A stretch of 64,000 bases of DNA from Ophiura sarsii (GCA_035610835.1 CM069459.1:60351923-60415922); one strand, 5' to 3'. Numbered from the stretch's first letter, positions 38,701-49,876 are shown. Notes: generated by a model from the sequence alone, not told the origin. Program-made: numbers and translations.

Positions 38701-41700
38701 TGTCAAAGAGGGAGACATACTCGATGTCACGCCGATAAACATACAATCTTGTACTTTTACTGCAATATAATGAACTGTGAGTTTCTACATTTTTCTAGAT
38801 AGTGTCGGTTACCAGCAAACATTTCATTTCAAACTAGTGGAATAGATAGTTTATACGTTCAAGTTTATTTCACGAATGTAATAAGGTCAAATATATTATA
38901 CGTTCAAGTTTATTTCACGAATGTAATAAGGTCAAATATTGTCATTTTGTTTATGTTACTCCACGTCCATGGCCCTCTTGTTGTGTTGTTTTGGGACCCC
39001 ATTGGAAATAAGCCTGCACATGTAGCTGGCTTTTATGGGCTATCCTGGCCTTGCAACTTTTGGTGTTGTGGTGTGTTTGCCGTTCCAGTTTGGGATGGCA
39101 TTGTGATATGCGTTATTTATTGAATGTTGTTATAATTTTATACTCGTGTGATTTGTTATTTGTATATGTTGTGATGCCAAATAAAAACTAAACTAAACTA
39201 AACTAATATTGAACAGCACAGAAGTATGAAGAATTTTTATGATTAGTACAAAGTTCACCACATTGAAAAACTACATCACTCTCGTCTCGGCTACATAACT
39301 AGCCTCGTTTTTGGAGCACTAATTGCTCTGCTGAGCATGCTCAGTTGGATAGCATGACCCTTTTTTGACGTACATGTAAGTGCGCCAATTACGAATAACG
39401 TCTATTAAAACATCTTATTCGTTCTACAGATCCCATTGACGAATCTTGGCGCCTACTGGGCTTGTGCAAAAAAGTTCGTCTTGAATATACATTGCCGTTT
39501 TAAGCGATATTAATGACATTTATTTTTATAAATTTAACTCCCATAGACGTATAACACTGATCAGCAAACGGCAGATTCCGCCGGGACCGCTACCGCGTTT
39601 TTTACTGGGGTGAAAACAAAAGCCGGTGCGATTGGCGTAGATGATCAAGTTATTTATGGGAAGTGTTCCTCCATTCAGAACGCATCGGTAGACTCAGTGC
39701 TAACTCTTGCAATGGAAGCTGGTAAGATATAACAGGGTATCATTAGTGGCGTATATGGTGTTTAATTGTCAGAGGGAGAGGTGGGGGGGGGGGGGGAGGG
39801 TATTTCTTACCCGCAGAACACTCGTTCGACCCTACGGTTACGAATAAATAGGGCGATTTTCCATTTTTTTCACTTATTTTCCATTCCTTCTACTTATTTA
39901 CCCTTCGTTATCAACTGCTACCCTTCTTTTTTCTTTCCATTTCTTTCCCTTTTTCCTTTTTTTTCTGTTTAATCTTCTTCCTTATTTTTCCATTTCTTTC
40001 CTTTCCAACCTTCCTCTTTCTCCTCCTTCCATTTTATTCCCTCTCCTTCCGTTTTTCTTCCATTCACTTCGTCTTTTTGTACCACTAGTTCCCAGTCAAA
40101 TGTTAGCCATGGAAGAAATAAACTTGAGTTAAAATGAGCAAACGTCAGCATTGTAGTATTGTTCAAATCACAGCAGAGAAGTCGTCTTACATAACGCTAT
40201 CCATGCGGCAGGCATCTGTAGACGACATTCCAAAATTGTACAAATTGTTTCAAAAAAGTCAAAACTATTTAATGTCATTACCAGATATGGAATCAGCATG
40301 AGAAATGCATTACAATAAGTACAAACATGCCTAGTATTGGTTCAGTAATCCTTGAGATAGACCTTGAAAGTTGGGAAATGTTTCTATATAAAAGAATCTA
40401 TTTTGTATATGATAAAACCAATAGCCGTGTAGAAAGTACATAAGGCGGCGAATGGGATGGAGAAGCAACCGAGATCAATATCGGAAATGATTATTTCTTC
40501 TTTTTTTTCTTTAAGGAAAGTCCTTTGAAATGGCAGCGTGTCTACAATTGATTATACTAAACCAATGCCAAGTCATGGAACTTCAATAGGGCAAAAAGGT
40601 TTTTGTTCAAAACATTCATAGCATCAGAATTGTATGACTTTTAACGTAAACTTCGTTTTATTTCAAATATAGGCAAAGCTGTTGGATTTGTATCCACTGC
40701 AAGAGTAACTCATGCCACCCCAGCATGTCTCTACGCACACTCGCCCAACAGAAACTGGGAAAACGACAAAGATATACCAGTGGACGAGAGACCCGATGGC
40801 TGCGTAGATATTGCGGCACAGCTGGTGAACGATGACAATAAAAAGATTCAGGTAAAAGAAATAAGCCATGGACACACGTAACATTAGTGTTAAATCACGC
40901 GTGAGCGCATCCTTGGTACGCAAAAACGTAAGCTTGACCTCATTGGTTCCGATTGGTTGCCTGAATTTTATATAGCAAGCATATAGGCCTACCGTATGCT
41001 AAGAAAGAAAGTGAATATGACCTACCCGCCATTGTGCCATTAACGATAACTTGCTGGCAAGTGATCGCCCAAATGGTTTTAGAGCCAGTGGAGGGAAGCA
41101 CTTTTCACTGAAAACATTGAATAAACGGGTCGTGACGACCTCGGCATCTCGGGTAGCTGCGCTACAATGACTCATGGAACAGATTCATACTCGATACTCG
41201 ATAATTTATCGAGAGTGCATCGGGGCTCGATGCGTTTAAAGGCTTGATAAAATAGATATTAGCGCTCGATACGAGGGCCATACTAGTATAGTCAATTATA
41301 CCCCGGGGTATCTTAAACAAACATACCAGAATTATAATGCTCATTTAGATATCGCACCTCTTGTCCTTTATTTAGACAATGAGTGTTATACTTCTCGATA
41401 AATAATCCGTTGCTGCTCGATGCGGGCTCGATATTTGTTTCAAATCAGGCTCGATAACAACTCATCGGTCCCAATACAGTCTTGATAACTATATCGAGTA
41501 TAAATAGAACTGTTCCCAAACTAAACAATATTATATTATAATATCATTATTGTTCCCGTCACTTAGGTAGTTATGGGAGGTGGTCGCCGTGAAATGTTTG
41601 ATACAGATACCGCAGATCCAGAATATACGGACGAAAATGGTCAGAGGACAGATGGCCGCAACATCATTACAGAGTGGATGTCAGATAAAGATTCAAGCAA

Positions 41701-44700
41701 CTCCAAGTATGTGTGGAATAAGGAAGCTTTCGACGCTGTTGATCCGGATACGACCGACTACTTGCTAGGTAAGACTAATACATCCAATCACCAGATCAAG
41801 AACCATTCTGTTATGGATTTTAGTCGCCGATAGAGAAATTCAGCCTTACCATGCTTACGCGAGCGCGATAATGAGCGTGTGGGCGGTAACATTCTTGACG
41901 CGATATATATAAAAGCTGCCCAATCAGATGCGCGCGCGTTGTCGGCTCAAAGGCGTGCTGCTCTATTTTACCAATGGAAACCGTACTTCCGCGCCATTCC
42001 ATTTTTACACTTCGAACGCGGTCGCGAAAGAAAAACAAGGTGCTGCTAGTCTCTTCAGCTGACTATAGAATAATACAATTTGTGTATCGTACCGATTTGA
42101 TACGGTATATCATCAAAAAAGTTAGGTAAACATCAACACACCGCTTTGTTAGACAGTAATTTCGGTTTTCATGATAATTTTGATTTTCTTTAAAGGTTTG
42201 TTTGAACCTAGCCATATGCAATATGAGAATAACCGTGCATCGGATGAAGCCGGCGAGCCATCGATCGCCGACATGACCGAGAAATCGATTAAGATTTTAC
42301 AAAAGGATGAAGACGGATTTTTCCTGATGGTAGAAGGTAGGTATTTGTGATCTTAAATTATCAATGCTCTGAAATGTTTTCTTAGGCGATGTTTCTATAC
42401 ATGATGACAACATGCGCGTGGTGCAATAATATAATGTATAATAGCCACACTTACGATCTCAAAGATAAACCCACACACAACTGTCTACATTAGGTTTTTA
42501 AAATCAGACATACAATTCAATAATGCTGAATTCAAATCGATTATTCTTATATGGGCATAGTGGTTGTGGTTTTGAAAGTCACCAGGTAATTTGATTGGTT
42601 TGAGCTGACTTAAAGCCGATTCGCACTATATATCATGAGACAGATAATATTCAGTTTTGGGCGGGGCTTAATTCATGCGACTTATAACACCTTCAGTGCG
42701 TATGGTCGTCGCGTTAAGATGTTCAAGCGCGCCCTACACAAAGTTGTCGGCGAATGTGTTTTGTGTATAATACATATAGAGAGTATAGAGTTGCCGTGTA
42801 TGCGTATGCTAAATTGTGCGAGTTTTCGAAGCATATTATGTTCCCTCTCCTCAAACATTATGAGACCAACGTATATAGCAAAACAGCTACGAACTATATT
42901 TTATTACACAGTTATGTCACAGTCTCGAGATTGGATAAACAGACTATACAAATGTCATAGGTGGCAGGATAAATATTGCGGAATTATCTGAAATCTTAAA
43001 CACTTTACATGACTAGTTGTTTCTTTTAAATAATATACTCTTGTTATACTCTATTTGTCTTCCTCTGGACAATGGCGTAACCTCACAGGCGCAGCTTTTA
43101 CGCACGCATGTGTATATTCCGTTATCAACGCTCGTGTGTATACACCAGCGCCTTGAGTAAGCGCGCGCGTTATGTACTGCAATCAGTAGAATACACAGTT
43201 ATGTCACAGTCTCGAGATTGGATAAACAGACTATACAAATGTCATAGGTGGCAGGACAGACCACGCTCACCACCGCTTTAGGAGACACTATTGCCAAGTG
43301 CAAGGTCTTGTCATTTAGTATGGATATCATGCCATAATCTATACCTTACAATCTTTCATCTGTTAAATATTGTACTCTTTGTTAATAACGTTATAGGTGG
43401 CAGGATAGACCACGCCCATCACGCCGGGCGTGCAATAGACGCTTTAGGAAACACTATTTCCTTTGTGCAAGGTGTCGTCATCCGGAATGGATATCACGCC
43501 AAATCCATACTCTACAATTTTTCATCTTTTATATAATCTACTGTTGTTTATAATGTCATATAGGTGGCCGGATAGACCACGGTCATCACGCCGGGCGTGC
43601 AATAGACGCTTTAGCAGACACTGTTGCCTTTGACGCTGCAGTCGCTAAAGCAGTGGAAATGACGGACGAGAAGGATACCCTCATAATAGTCACTGCAGAT
43701 CACAGTCATACGATGGTGTTTGCTGGTTACCCTGAACGTGGCAATCCGATATTAGGTAAGAACAGAAAACCGCAGTTAATAAAAACATAATATCTTATGC
43801 AGGTCCCCTGCATCAACGGGCTCCACACAACATATCCATAGCTGCAGGTACGCGCCAATTATGCCACCAACGCGATTTGCTGGCATAAAAGTCATGCATA
43901 TTCATGAATGACGAAAAATAGATCCACAAATAAATTCGATCAAGCCAGCTTCACGCTTAAAATGATAACACATTCGCTGATTGGCACGTGAATCTGCGCT
44001 CACCACAGCGCCGGACTTCACACGTATGTCATAGCGCGTTCCCGATCGTGCCGTAGCTATGGCAGCGCGACAATGCATTCAGCGGTCGATGCGGTATCTC
44101 AGCTACAGTGTGTTGATCGTTATTTACCTTATGCCATAACAGAGCGACAATGTAATGTGGTGAATAGGCGTTTACGGCCGGGGATTGCGAAGCATGTCCC
44201 TGCACCTATGGATGAGTTGGCCCGGGGATCCTGGGTGCAGGGAACAAGCATACCGTTATCTCAGACCGGTAAAATATGCGAGTCCTTGCCGGTCTGAATC
44301 TTTTCGCCATATTTTAGAAGCCTTATTAAGTTATTGATAACAATTCGTCGCTGTTCTGACATACCGGTATATCACGAAAAACGTTTGAAAATGTAAGACT
44401 CGTTGGAGAGAAATGACATCAACTGTCTCTATCGTCATGATCATTGTCAAATAACATTGATACATTATACTTATGTTTGTTATGAGCATGCTACAATATC
44501 AAATTGCAATAGTTAATTAGGAGTAATTATGTCTTAAAAGTCATGTACAGGTATGTCAGATCAAACAGAAAAATGACTTTCTATTCTTCCTATTTACAGT
44601 GATATGACAGTGATATACCACATAGGTTACGTTCTTATGTTTTAGTATACTTATACGCACTGCCCTCAATAGTCGAGAAATGGTAATAATGTTGCCGTTG

Positions 44701-47700
44701 ATTGCCACAACCGGGTAATTTGAGTGTAACGCTATGGGAAAACATACAATTTCTTGGTGGCTTTTTTATGAAAAAATGCCGGACATTTCGTCCATAAAAT
44801 GCATAACACTTTGAAGAGTGGGACTAAGGCTACCGGCTAGCTGGCATACTTTGGAGATAGCATACCTTTTAAAAGGTCAGTAAGGTGGGGAACACCGATG
44901 TCATGCGAAATACGTGAAACTTCGTACTTGCAGATGGCATTTCTCAAAGAGAGTAGTTTTAATCACAGAATAAGTTATTGTAGCTGATAAAATGTGTTTC
45001 AAGCTTTCCATTGATATCAAATATGTGGTATTTACCAGCCAAATAATGTGTTAAAAAAGTAAAAAAGGTATACCTTTAGATTTGACCTTTAGTAGGGGAT
45101 GTACAGCAATGTACAGCTATGCACAGTCTCACGGTAAACTATAGGGGCATGTACATTCCTATGCACTCCATATGTATTTGTAGTTGGCGTGCATATTTAG
45201 TCTGCTAAGCAGCAGGATTGAATAGCGCGTGCAAGGGTCCCATTGTCATATCGATTGGCTGATATTTACAATAGCATCTGAGACTAATATACCTAAAGAG
45301 ATAAGAAGCACGGTACAGCTATTCATCGCTGTACACAAGATCCGATGCGGATATTGTTTAGTCAATCGCCAATCGTTTATTATCATTCAGTTTAATTTGT
45401 AGCACGACCTCATTATTTAAGTAAGCGCGCTATTTGAATCCAGTATTATCCACACGTTCATTACATTTTTTGAATAACCTGAACGCACTTTAACATGGGA
45501 TGGCTACCGACATACAGAACGTGATAAAATGAATATACATTTATATCGCTATATTTTCGGCATTTCAGAAGAGATATGACAATTAAAATCTATTGGGTAC
45601 ATTCATGGGCATATACACAAGGTATTATGATAACAAAGTTTATAGTAATATGTTTATATTTAACATGAATTGAGAAACAAATGTTATACTTTAATTCATA
45701 AACAAGTTCTCCAGGCCCGTAACCAGGTGGGGCGGGGCTGGAGGGGGGGGGGGGGGGGGGGGGGGGGCGGGGGGGGGGGGGTGTACCTTTTTTGTACCAA
45801 TGTACTTTTTTTTTGTACTAATGTTCCTTTTTTTGTGAAAACGCCCCACGTGCTGACGTTAGTGAATGATGATCGAAATGATAGAACCCAGAACGCTTGA
45901 CTTAATAGTTGTCTACCTCTAGCCCATCTTACTGTATATGGGGCAAAGGTTCCCACAGTTTTGACAGGTTTAGACAATATTAATTTGATTGTTAGCTTTC
46001 AGTGTATGTGTTATTTTTATTTCAAAATTCCCCCAAATAACTCATTTTTGTTCGATCAAATCGATAGTTCACCACTGGCTCATTATCTATTGAACACGAC
46101 GGTCGTTTCAATGAGTAGCCATGGCCGAGCGGTTAAGGCTATAGACTATAAATCTATTGGCTTCTCCCCGCGCCGGTTCGAATCCTGCCTGACGAAATTT
46201 TGTTACAATAAGCGATTTGGTCTGTGTATTGGAAAATGGCGTATATTTTTACTCCGCAAATTTTCATTCATGGATGTAATCGTCTACCTCCAGAGTATAT
46301 GACTGCATTATTTCCAAGATGTTTCACATTTCAATGTCGGGAACCTTATAACCTTTGACGAGTTTACATTTTACAAATGTGTTATATTTTCTTTGGGAGA
46401 AATTTGCTATCAAACACGATGATAATATGTGGTAATTGTGCCGGTTTATCGAAAGGCAGGAAATACTGTTATCATGTAAGAAATATATTGTTATATCCAT
46501 TATCCTTTTTATTACCTGGAGTTCATGGGTTTTCTAAACCACAGTTCAAATTTTAGCCCATTAGACAATACCATGACGAAATGAGAAGGGTTTGAAATAA
46601 GCCGCTCCTAAACTAATTAATATGCACATCCAATCGGAGTGCGTGTCTTCCGCAAGAAATCGTGCATATTTCATTTCACAGTGAACGCTTTTTGTGTGTG
46701 CTAACGACTGACTGATGAATCTAAATACAAACTATGATATTTGGTTATCACAATACATTGTTTATAAATATGTTCAAGAATGTACCCAATAGGTTTTAAT
46801 TGGCATATCAAGGTCTGTGAGTCGGTCACCATCCCGTACTAAAGGAAATTAAGAATAGTGTAATACACGTGTGGAAAACACTGGATCAAAAATAGCGCGC
46901 TGCTACTCAAAGGATGAGTTCGTGATACAGATTAAACTGAATGATGATTAAATCGATGGGCCATCAACTATAACAATGTCGCATCGGACCATGGATCGCT
47001 GCACATGGCAGGTATCAATGGGCGCTTCTTATCTCTTCAGATAGCATATGTACACAATCTTACAGACTCAATACATAGCAACCAATTAACATAGAGGTTA
47101 ACCTTTGGTGACACGCTTGTATGTTGTTGGCAAGTGGTTATATAATATTGGTGTCAATCAAATATGTTGGAGACTTTCAATAACTGTTTAAGGGCGATAG
47201 AGGGCAGGGGGCACAATTTATACTTCTAATCTATGTGATACCGGTTTGTCAGAACATCAGTTGCATGGTGGTCTATATGGCGGCATGTAATGAAAGAATG
47301 AATGAAAGAATGAAAGAAAACCTGTATTCTGTCAACACTTCTCAAATATGTTATGATGATGCAATATCTGTGGTTAAATTTTAGAGGCGTATTTCCCGTG
47401 TTACCCTATAAATTAAGAACAATGTAAAGCTTAGTAAGCGCAAGAATTGATGTTTCGTAATCATGATTATTGGATCCACACGAAGACACTTAAACCTTAC
47501 AGATCCGCTCGGCAATCATACTCCTTGAACAGGGATGTAGGCCTACGCTATGAAAAGGATTTTCTCTTATAACGAAGCGGACATTATAAAGACGTAATTT
47601 AATTCGAATTTAATTTAGCGATTTTCTGTAACGAGGTAGACAGCAGTTACGGTTACGAATAAGGACCGTAAATGACTCATAACGTTAACTGTGATTATAA

Positions 47701-49356
47701 CAGGGACAGTGGATGGTACTGTAGGCCTAGACGATCTTCCATATACAACACTCTCATATGCAAATGGGCCTGGAGGCATTGACGTTGGCGTTAGCTTCGA
47801 CCAGACTGGTGATAGACCAAACCATACAGAAACAGACACAGGTACGCAAGCTATATTTTAATCAGCCCTAAATTAGCGAAGCCTCCTTTAAGGACAGGGA
47901 AGAAGGTCGTGGACGTGTACGAAGGCTACTAATTTAGAGACTGCTCATTACGCAAACCAATACACGCAGTTCGTTGAAGCCAAAAATAGAACCGTCACCA
48001 TGCATGCCATGGCGATTAACTATTGGATTGATGGGGGCGTACCATGTCGCCTTGTATTTCTAGCGCATCTTGTGCGATGGGCGTAAATCAATGCCACGCA
48101 ACCATGGATACTCGCACACGATGTCAGAGAATGGAAGCAAAGCAGGAGAAGAGGTTGAGAAAAATGACGCTACCTGACACGCGAGTAAGCGGGATGTTTG
48201 TTTTGGAATAGCGTATTCGTTGTTATCATGGTGCGTTTTAAGCGTTGTGAGCAGGATGTGGCAATGATCGCACTGTGCATCATAATGCGTGACGCGTGAG
48301 GGCGCCATAATCGCGCGAGTGCGCTTGTATTTCTTTAGCGCGCGGAGAGATAAAAACCGGATTTTTCACGCCAATTCGGAACTGATTAACTATAGAGTTC
48401 ATTCTCCTTAATAATGTAATTTGGTGATCATGATCTATTGTAATTATTCATCAACATGAACATACAATTAATTAACATTAATAAATGAACTAACACTACA
48501 ATCTCCATGATTTATAAAAGTTCGCATCTTGTTTTATATATACATAAAGTGAACTAAAATACAAAGTAGTAATAACCCTATTAAAGAGCACTGTCAAACA
48601 TGCAATCTGCTTTAATTAACATCAGATCTGAAAAGCAAGATGATGTAAAACCGGAAGTCCTCGAATGATCGTGGTTGATTAGCCCTAAAACTATCATACA
48701 TTTAATGTCATAGCATTTTCAACTAATTTATTATGTGCTTTCCTTCTCATTGAATACATTATGTCCTTGAGTGCAAATCTTATCCGTTACAAGCTCCTTT
48801 AACACTTTTCACGCGGGTATTGGTGTTACCAAATACAAAATAGATTTGTCAGAAATCTTTCCAAATTGTCAAGGTCTATCTCAAGAATTACTTAACCAAT
48901 ACTAGACATGTTTGTACTTATTGCAATGCATTTCTCATGGTGATTCCAAATATGGTAATGAAATTCTATAATGTTGAAATTTTTGAAACATTTTGTGAAA
49001 TTTTGGAATGTCGTCTGCAGACGCCTGCCGCACGGAAAGTGTTAAATTACCATTCCTTTGTTGTTCTTTGTCATTTAGGAGCTTTCGGTTACCGCCAAGA
49101 CGCCCTAGTTCCATTATCATCAGAAACACACGGCGGAGAGGATGTGGCGATATTTGCTAACGGACCAATGGCGCATCTCTTCTACGGCACACACGAACAG
49201 AACTACCTCGCTCACGTTGTTCAATATGCTGCGTGTCTCGGAAAATATACGGAGCATTGCGGTACGAGTAGCGCGATGGCCACAGTGCCGGGGTTGACAT
49301 TCTGGACAATGCTAGCGATAGGTTTTATAACAAGAAAATTGCTTGCGTATGAATAA
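29784..49356 (+). CDS. ALPL: Alkaline phosphatase, GPI-anchored type, nine exons
   Basis: This is a secreted/cell-surface phosphomonoesterase of the animal alkaline phosphatase family. Exons: 29784-29853, 37530-37753, 39547-39721, 40673-40851, 41567-41768, 42196-42336, 43564-43755, 47704-47841, 49079-49356. All junctions are GT-AG and in phase, and they sum to 1599 nt (532 residues plus stop), a normal length. Exon 1 encodes a signal peptide ([16 protein letters not shown]). Catalytic and metal residues seen: Asp59 in FVGDGMS, nucleophile Ser109 in ADSAGTATA, His170/Thr172 in RVTHATPA, Glu330, Asp335 and His339 in [11 protein letters not shown], Asp376/His377 in TADHSHT, and His458 in [14 protein letters not shown] (286-290) matches the calcium-site region. 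The C-terminus is hydrophobic ([15 protein letters not shown]), as in a GPI-anchor signal, after Ser/Thr-rich GTSS. An AATAAA overlaps the stop codon (49352), a possible polyadenylation signal. Which vertebrate paralogue it matches cannot be told. The call is near certain; exon 1 is the least secure piece. Confidence 0.95.
29930..30680 (+). repeat. 55-bp minisatellite, about 14 units, alkaline phosphatase intron 1
   Basis: Units of GCAGTGGCGTAGCTAGGGGT ... GGATGGCACGTGACAT ... GGCGCCACGTTA recur at about 55-base spacing (30087, 30142, 30197, 30299, 30354, 30409). One unit is shortened to 47. It starts 80 bases after the exon 1 donor. The minus-strand reading frame through it is a by-product. 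Confidence 0.92.
30706..30735. repeat. (TA)n microsatellite
   Basis: Thirty bases of nearly pure TA alternation. Confidence 0.9.
31066..31265 (-). repeat. MITE family A copy, intron 1
   Basis: The reverse complement carries the family A interior (AATGCATTTCTTATGG, CAATACTAGCC, AAAGTTTCC-like) and a TTAAAACACTTTCCACG-type end on the left. Confidence 0.6.
31327..32025. mobile_element. Tc1/mariner-like non-autonomous element, intron 1
   Basis: Imperfect TIRs (CATGGTGTACCGGATTGATC at left; right end complementary to CAGGGTGTATCAGAATGATC) are flanked by TA on both sides. Length 699 bases, no transposase recognised. Confidence 0.6.
32731..33568. mobile_element. Tc1/mariner-like fold-back element C, copy 1, intron 1
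   Basis: TIR CAGGGTGGTTCAATAAAACG, TA target duplication on both sides. The arms also contain long inverted homology (CCACGGGTACTGATTTCG). An internal second terminus (TTTTATTGAACCACACTGG at about 33345) suggests two overlapping copies. A related 679-base copy lies at 55105. Confidence 0.8.
33628..34663. mobile_element. 1036-bp fold-back element with mariner-like TIRs, intron 1
   Basis: The ends CGAGGGGCATTCAATAAATA and complement are flanked by TA. The arms stay complementary for roughly 450 bases each (for example GCATTTAGATGAATCTTTTA against its complement at about 34345), leaving a loop of some 100-150 bases near 34100-34230. No transposase. Confidence 0.88.
34917..35326. mobile_element. 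410-bp fold-back element with GGG TIRs and TAA duplication, intron 1
   Basis: Left GGGTCCATATCCAAACTCTC, right its complement, TAA on both sides. The ~165-base arms are nearly perfect and flank an ~80-base loop. The GGG terminus with a TWA target fits PIF/Harbinger-type MITEs (inference). Confidence 0.88.
35500..36110 (+). repeat. Poly-G/pyrimidine-rich dispersed repeat, intron 1
   Basis: A 17-base G run (35547-35563) is followed by GGTATTTTTTCCCGGTGAAC and TTCGACCCTA, an order repeated at about 39745-39850. Two CGCGCAGCGCG palindromes (about 35672 and 35781), a TTTCCCTTTTC-type pyrimidine tract (35880-36035) and a 20-base G run (36082-36101) follow. Confidence 0.75.
36110..37529. other. Intron 1 remainder, nothing recognised
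   Basis: AT-rich sequence with no splice-flanked coding segment and no repeat that I can match elsewhere in the window. Confidence 0.4.
37763..37918. mobile_element. MITE family D copy, just after alkaline phosphatase exon 2
   Basis: GCTCAGCATACTCCACAACG at left and GTTGTAAAGTTTGCTGAACG at right form imperfect TIRs. The same family occurs at 59756-59905. It begins ~10 bases after the exon 2 donor (37754). Confidence 0.6.
38670..39407. mobile_element. TIR element with a 24-bp perfect TIR and TA duplication, intron 2
   Basis: ATAGACGTTATTCGTAATTG and following bases match the complement at the right end exactly; TA flanks both ends. Inside is a 43-bp direct duplication (about 38856-38940) and a LINE-like 3' tail ending CCAAATAAAAACTAAACTAA (about 38948-39206). 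Confidence 0.75.
39760..40075 (+). repeat. Poly-G plus pyrimidine-rich repeat, intron 3
   Basis: A 14-base G run at 39783-39796, GGGTATTTCTTACCC, TTCGACCCTA and then a TTTCCTTTCC pyrimidine tract. Same order as the intron 1 repeat at 35500-36035. Confidence 0.7.
40190..40400 (-). repeat. MITE family A copy, intron 3
   Basis: The reverse complement reads family A: AATGCATTTCTCATGCTGA, GGAATGTCGTCTACAGATGC and a TGCCGCATGGATAGCGTTA-like end. Confidence 0.65.
41176..41516. mobile_element. MITE rich in CTCGAT motifs, intron 4
   Basis: GGAACAGATTCATACTCGAT at left pairs with ATCGAGTATAAATAGAACTG and TTCC at right. Inside, CTCGAT or its complement recurs many times. It ends about 50 bases upstream of exon 5. 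Confidence 0.6.
42906..43247 (+). repeat. Dispersed repeat abutting the exon-7 copies, intron 6
   Basis: CACAGTTATGTCACAGTCTC followed by GATTGGATAAACAGAC occurs at 42907 and again at 43196. The block between (CTATTTGTCTTCCTCTGGAC, CGCTCGTGTGTATAC, GCCTTGAGTA) recurs at 56370-56580. Confidence 0.7.
43248..43396 (+). pseudogene. Older decayed copy of the exon 7 start (tandem unit)
   Basis: This begins after CATAG like the real exon and reads GRTDHAHH. It then carries a deletion of about 16-19 bases relative to the next copy, which shifts the frame to an early stop. The remainder of the ~150-base unit (ATGGATATCA, CTTTACAATCTTTCATCT-like stretches, a new acceptor) matches the unit ending at 43563. 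A still shorter scrap, GTGGCAGGATA, lies after CATAG at 42961. Confidence 0.7.
43397..43535 (+). pseudogene. Tandem copy of the 5' part of alkaline phosphatase exon 7
   Basis: A TATAG acceptor is followed by a close copy of the first ~58 bases of exon 7, reading [20 protein letters not shown]. The conserved metal-site glycine of DHGHH is alanine here. After that it leaves the exon sequence and reads to a stop at about 43536, so splicing into it would remove the TADHSH and HGGED ligands. It sits 167 bases upstream of the real exon and shares the intervening intronic sequence with it. It is probably a dead duplicate, though a cryptic or regulated 'poison' exon is possible. Confidence 0.75.
45739..45781 (+). 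repeat. Poly-G tract
   Basis: About 25 G, one C and 13 more G, preceded by CCGTAACCAGGTGGGGCGGG. The true length is probably uncertain in the assembly. Confidence 0.9.
46115..46197 (+). pseudogene. tRNA-Ser-like sequence with altered anticodon
   Basis: It has a good A box (TGGCCGAGCGG) and a perfect B box (GGTTCGAATCC). The anticodon stem is a clean 5-bp pair (ATAGA/TCTAT) around loop CTATAAA, giving anticodon AUA. A TCTCCCCGC variable arm is typical of serine tRNAs. The acceptor stem (GTAGCCA against CTGACGA) does not pair and the T stem has a mismatch. Most likely a tRNA pseudogene or SINE head inside X1. Confidence 0.6.
48800..49048 (+). mobile_element. MITE family A copy ending 30 bases before exon 9
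   Basis: TIRs TTTAACACTTTTCACGCGG and CCGCACGGAAAGTGTTAAA. The interior carries the family signature GGAATGTCGTCTGCAGACGC. The exon 9 acceptor lies at 49077-49078. Confidence 0.82.
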
Positions 49357-49876
49357 AACGAATCCCGTTCCAGCGAAAGGTTGCCGGAAGAACTCTTTTT
49401 TTTTAATAATGATATCTTTTCGTTATTTGAACAATGTGTGGACACTTTTTTTCCACACAGTCCAAGACAAGTTGCATTGATTCTCTAGAGCATTATAAAT
49501 GTCCACATTTTGTATAATATCGTTAGTCGGACAGTTCAGTGTCTATTTCGATTGCTTTACGCAACGATTGCTATACTCCCATCCATTTCACCTGAAGCTC
49601 AAACGTGACGTCAGAGCACATGCTCGTGAATGAATCCAGCTTCCGGCAGCTTGGTGCTAAGCATTGGTTTCCAGTTTCCAATACGATTTATTCCGTAAAA
49701 TATATACTACCGGGTTCCAAATTGTCGGTTCCTTTCATCTATGCTTAGCAGCAAGCTGCTCAAAATGAGATTCCTCGTGAATGCTGCTCATGTCATCGAA
49801 AGCACTAGCGTATGTGCTTGTCGCGCATATCCTGCGTCCAGCATTAGAATCGAGCATGTGCGGCCCAGCGTGCCAT

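Larger units (their letters stand above)
45277..47040 (+). mobile_element. TIR element X1, 1764 bp, inserted into repeat Z (intron 7)
   Basis: ATAGCA flanks both sides (45271-45276, 47041-47046), while the empty copy of Z at 53361-53366 has a single ATAGCA. TIR-like ends are CTGAG...AAGAGATAAGAAGC at left and the complement of CTGAAGAGATAAGAAGC at right. It contains a tRNA-like segment and a poly-G repeat. The superfamily is unclear; a target of 6-8 bases would allow hAT-like. Confidence 0.78.
44920..47243 (+). repeat. Repeat Z, split into two halves by an insertion, intron 7
   Basis: 44920-45276 and 47041-47243 together match the uninterrupted copy at about 53010-53565 (CTCAAAGAGAGTAGTTTTAA, CAGCTATGCACAGTCTCACG, then TACACAATCTTACAG, TATGTTGGAGACTT). 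Confidence 0.85.

Noticed and set aside
42635..42991. 118-residue plus-strand frame
   Set aside because: It crosses a dispersed repeat and the exon-7 scrap in intron 6; no family match.
44073..44297. 74-residue plus-strand frame in intron 7
   Set aside because: No splice signals, no motif, not in phase with flanking alkaline phosphatase exons.
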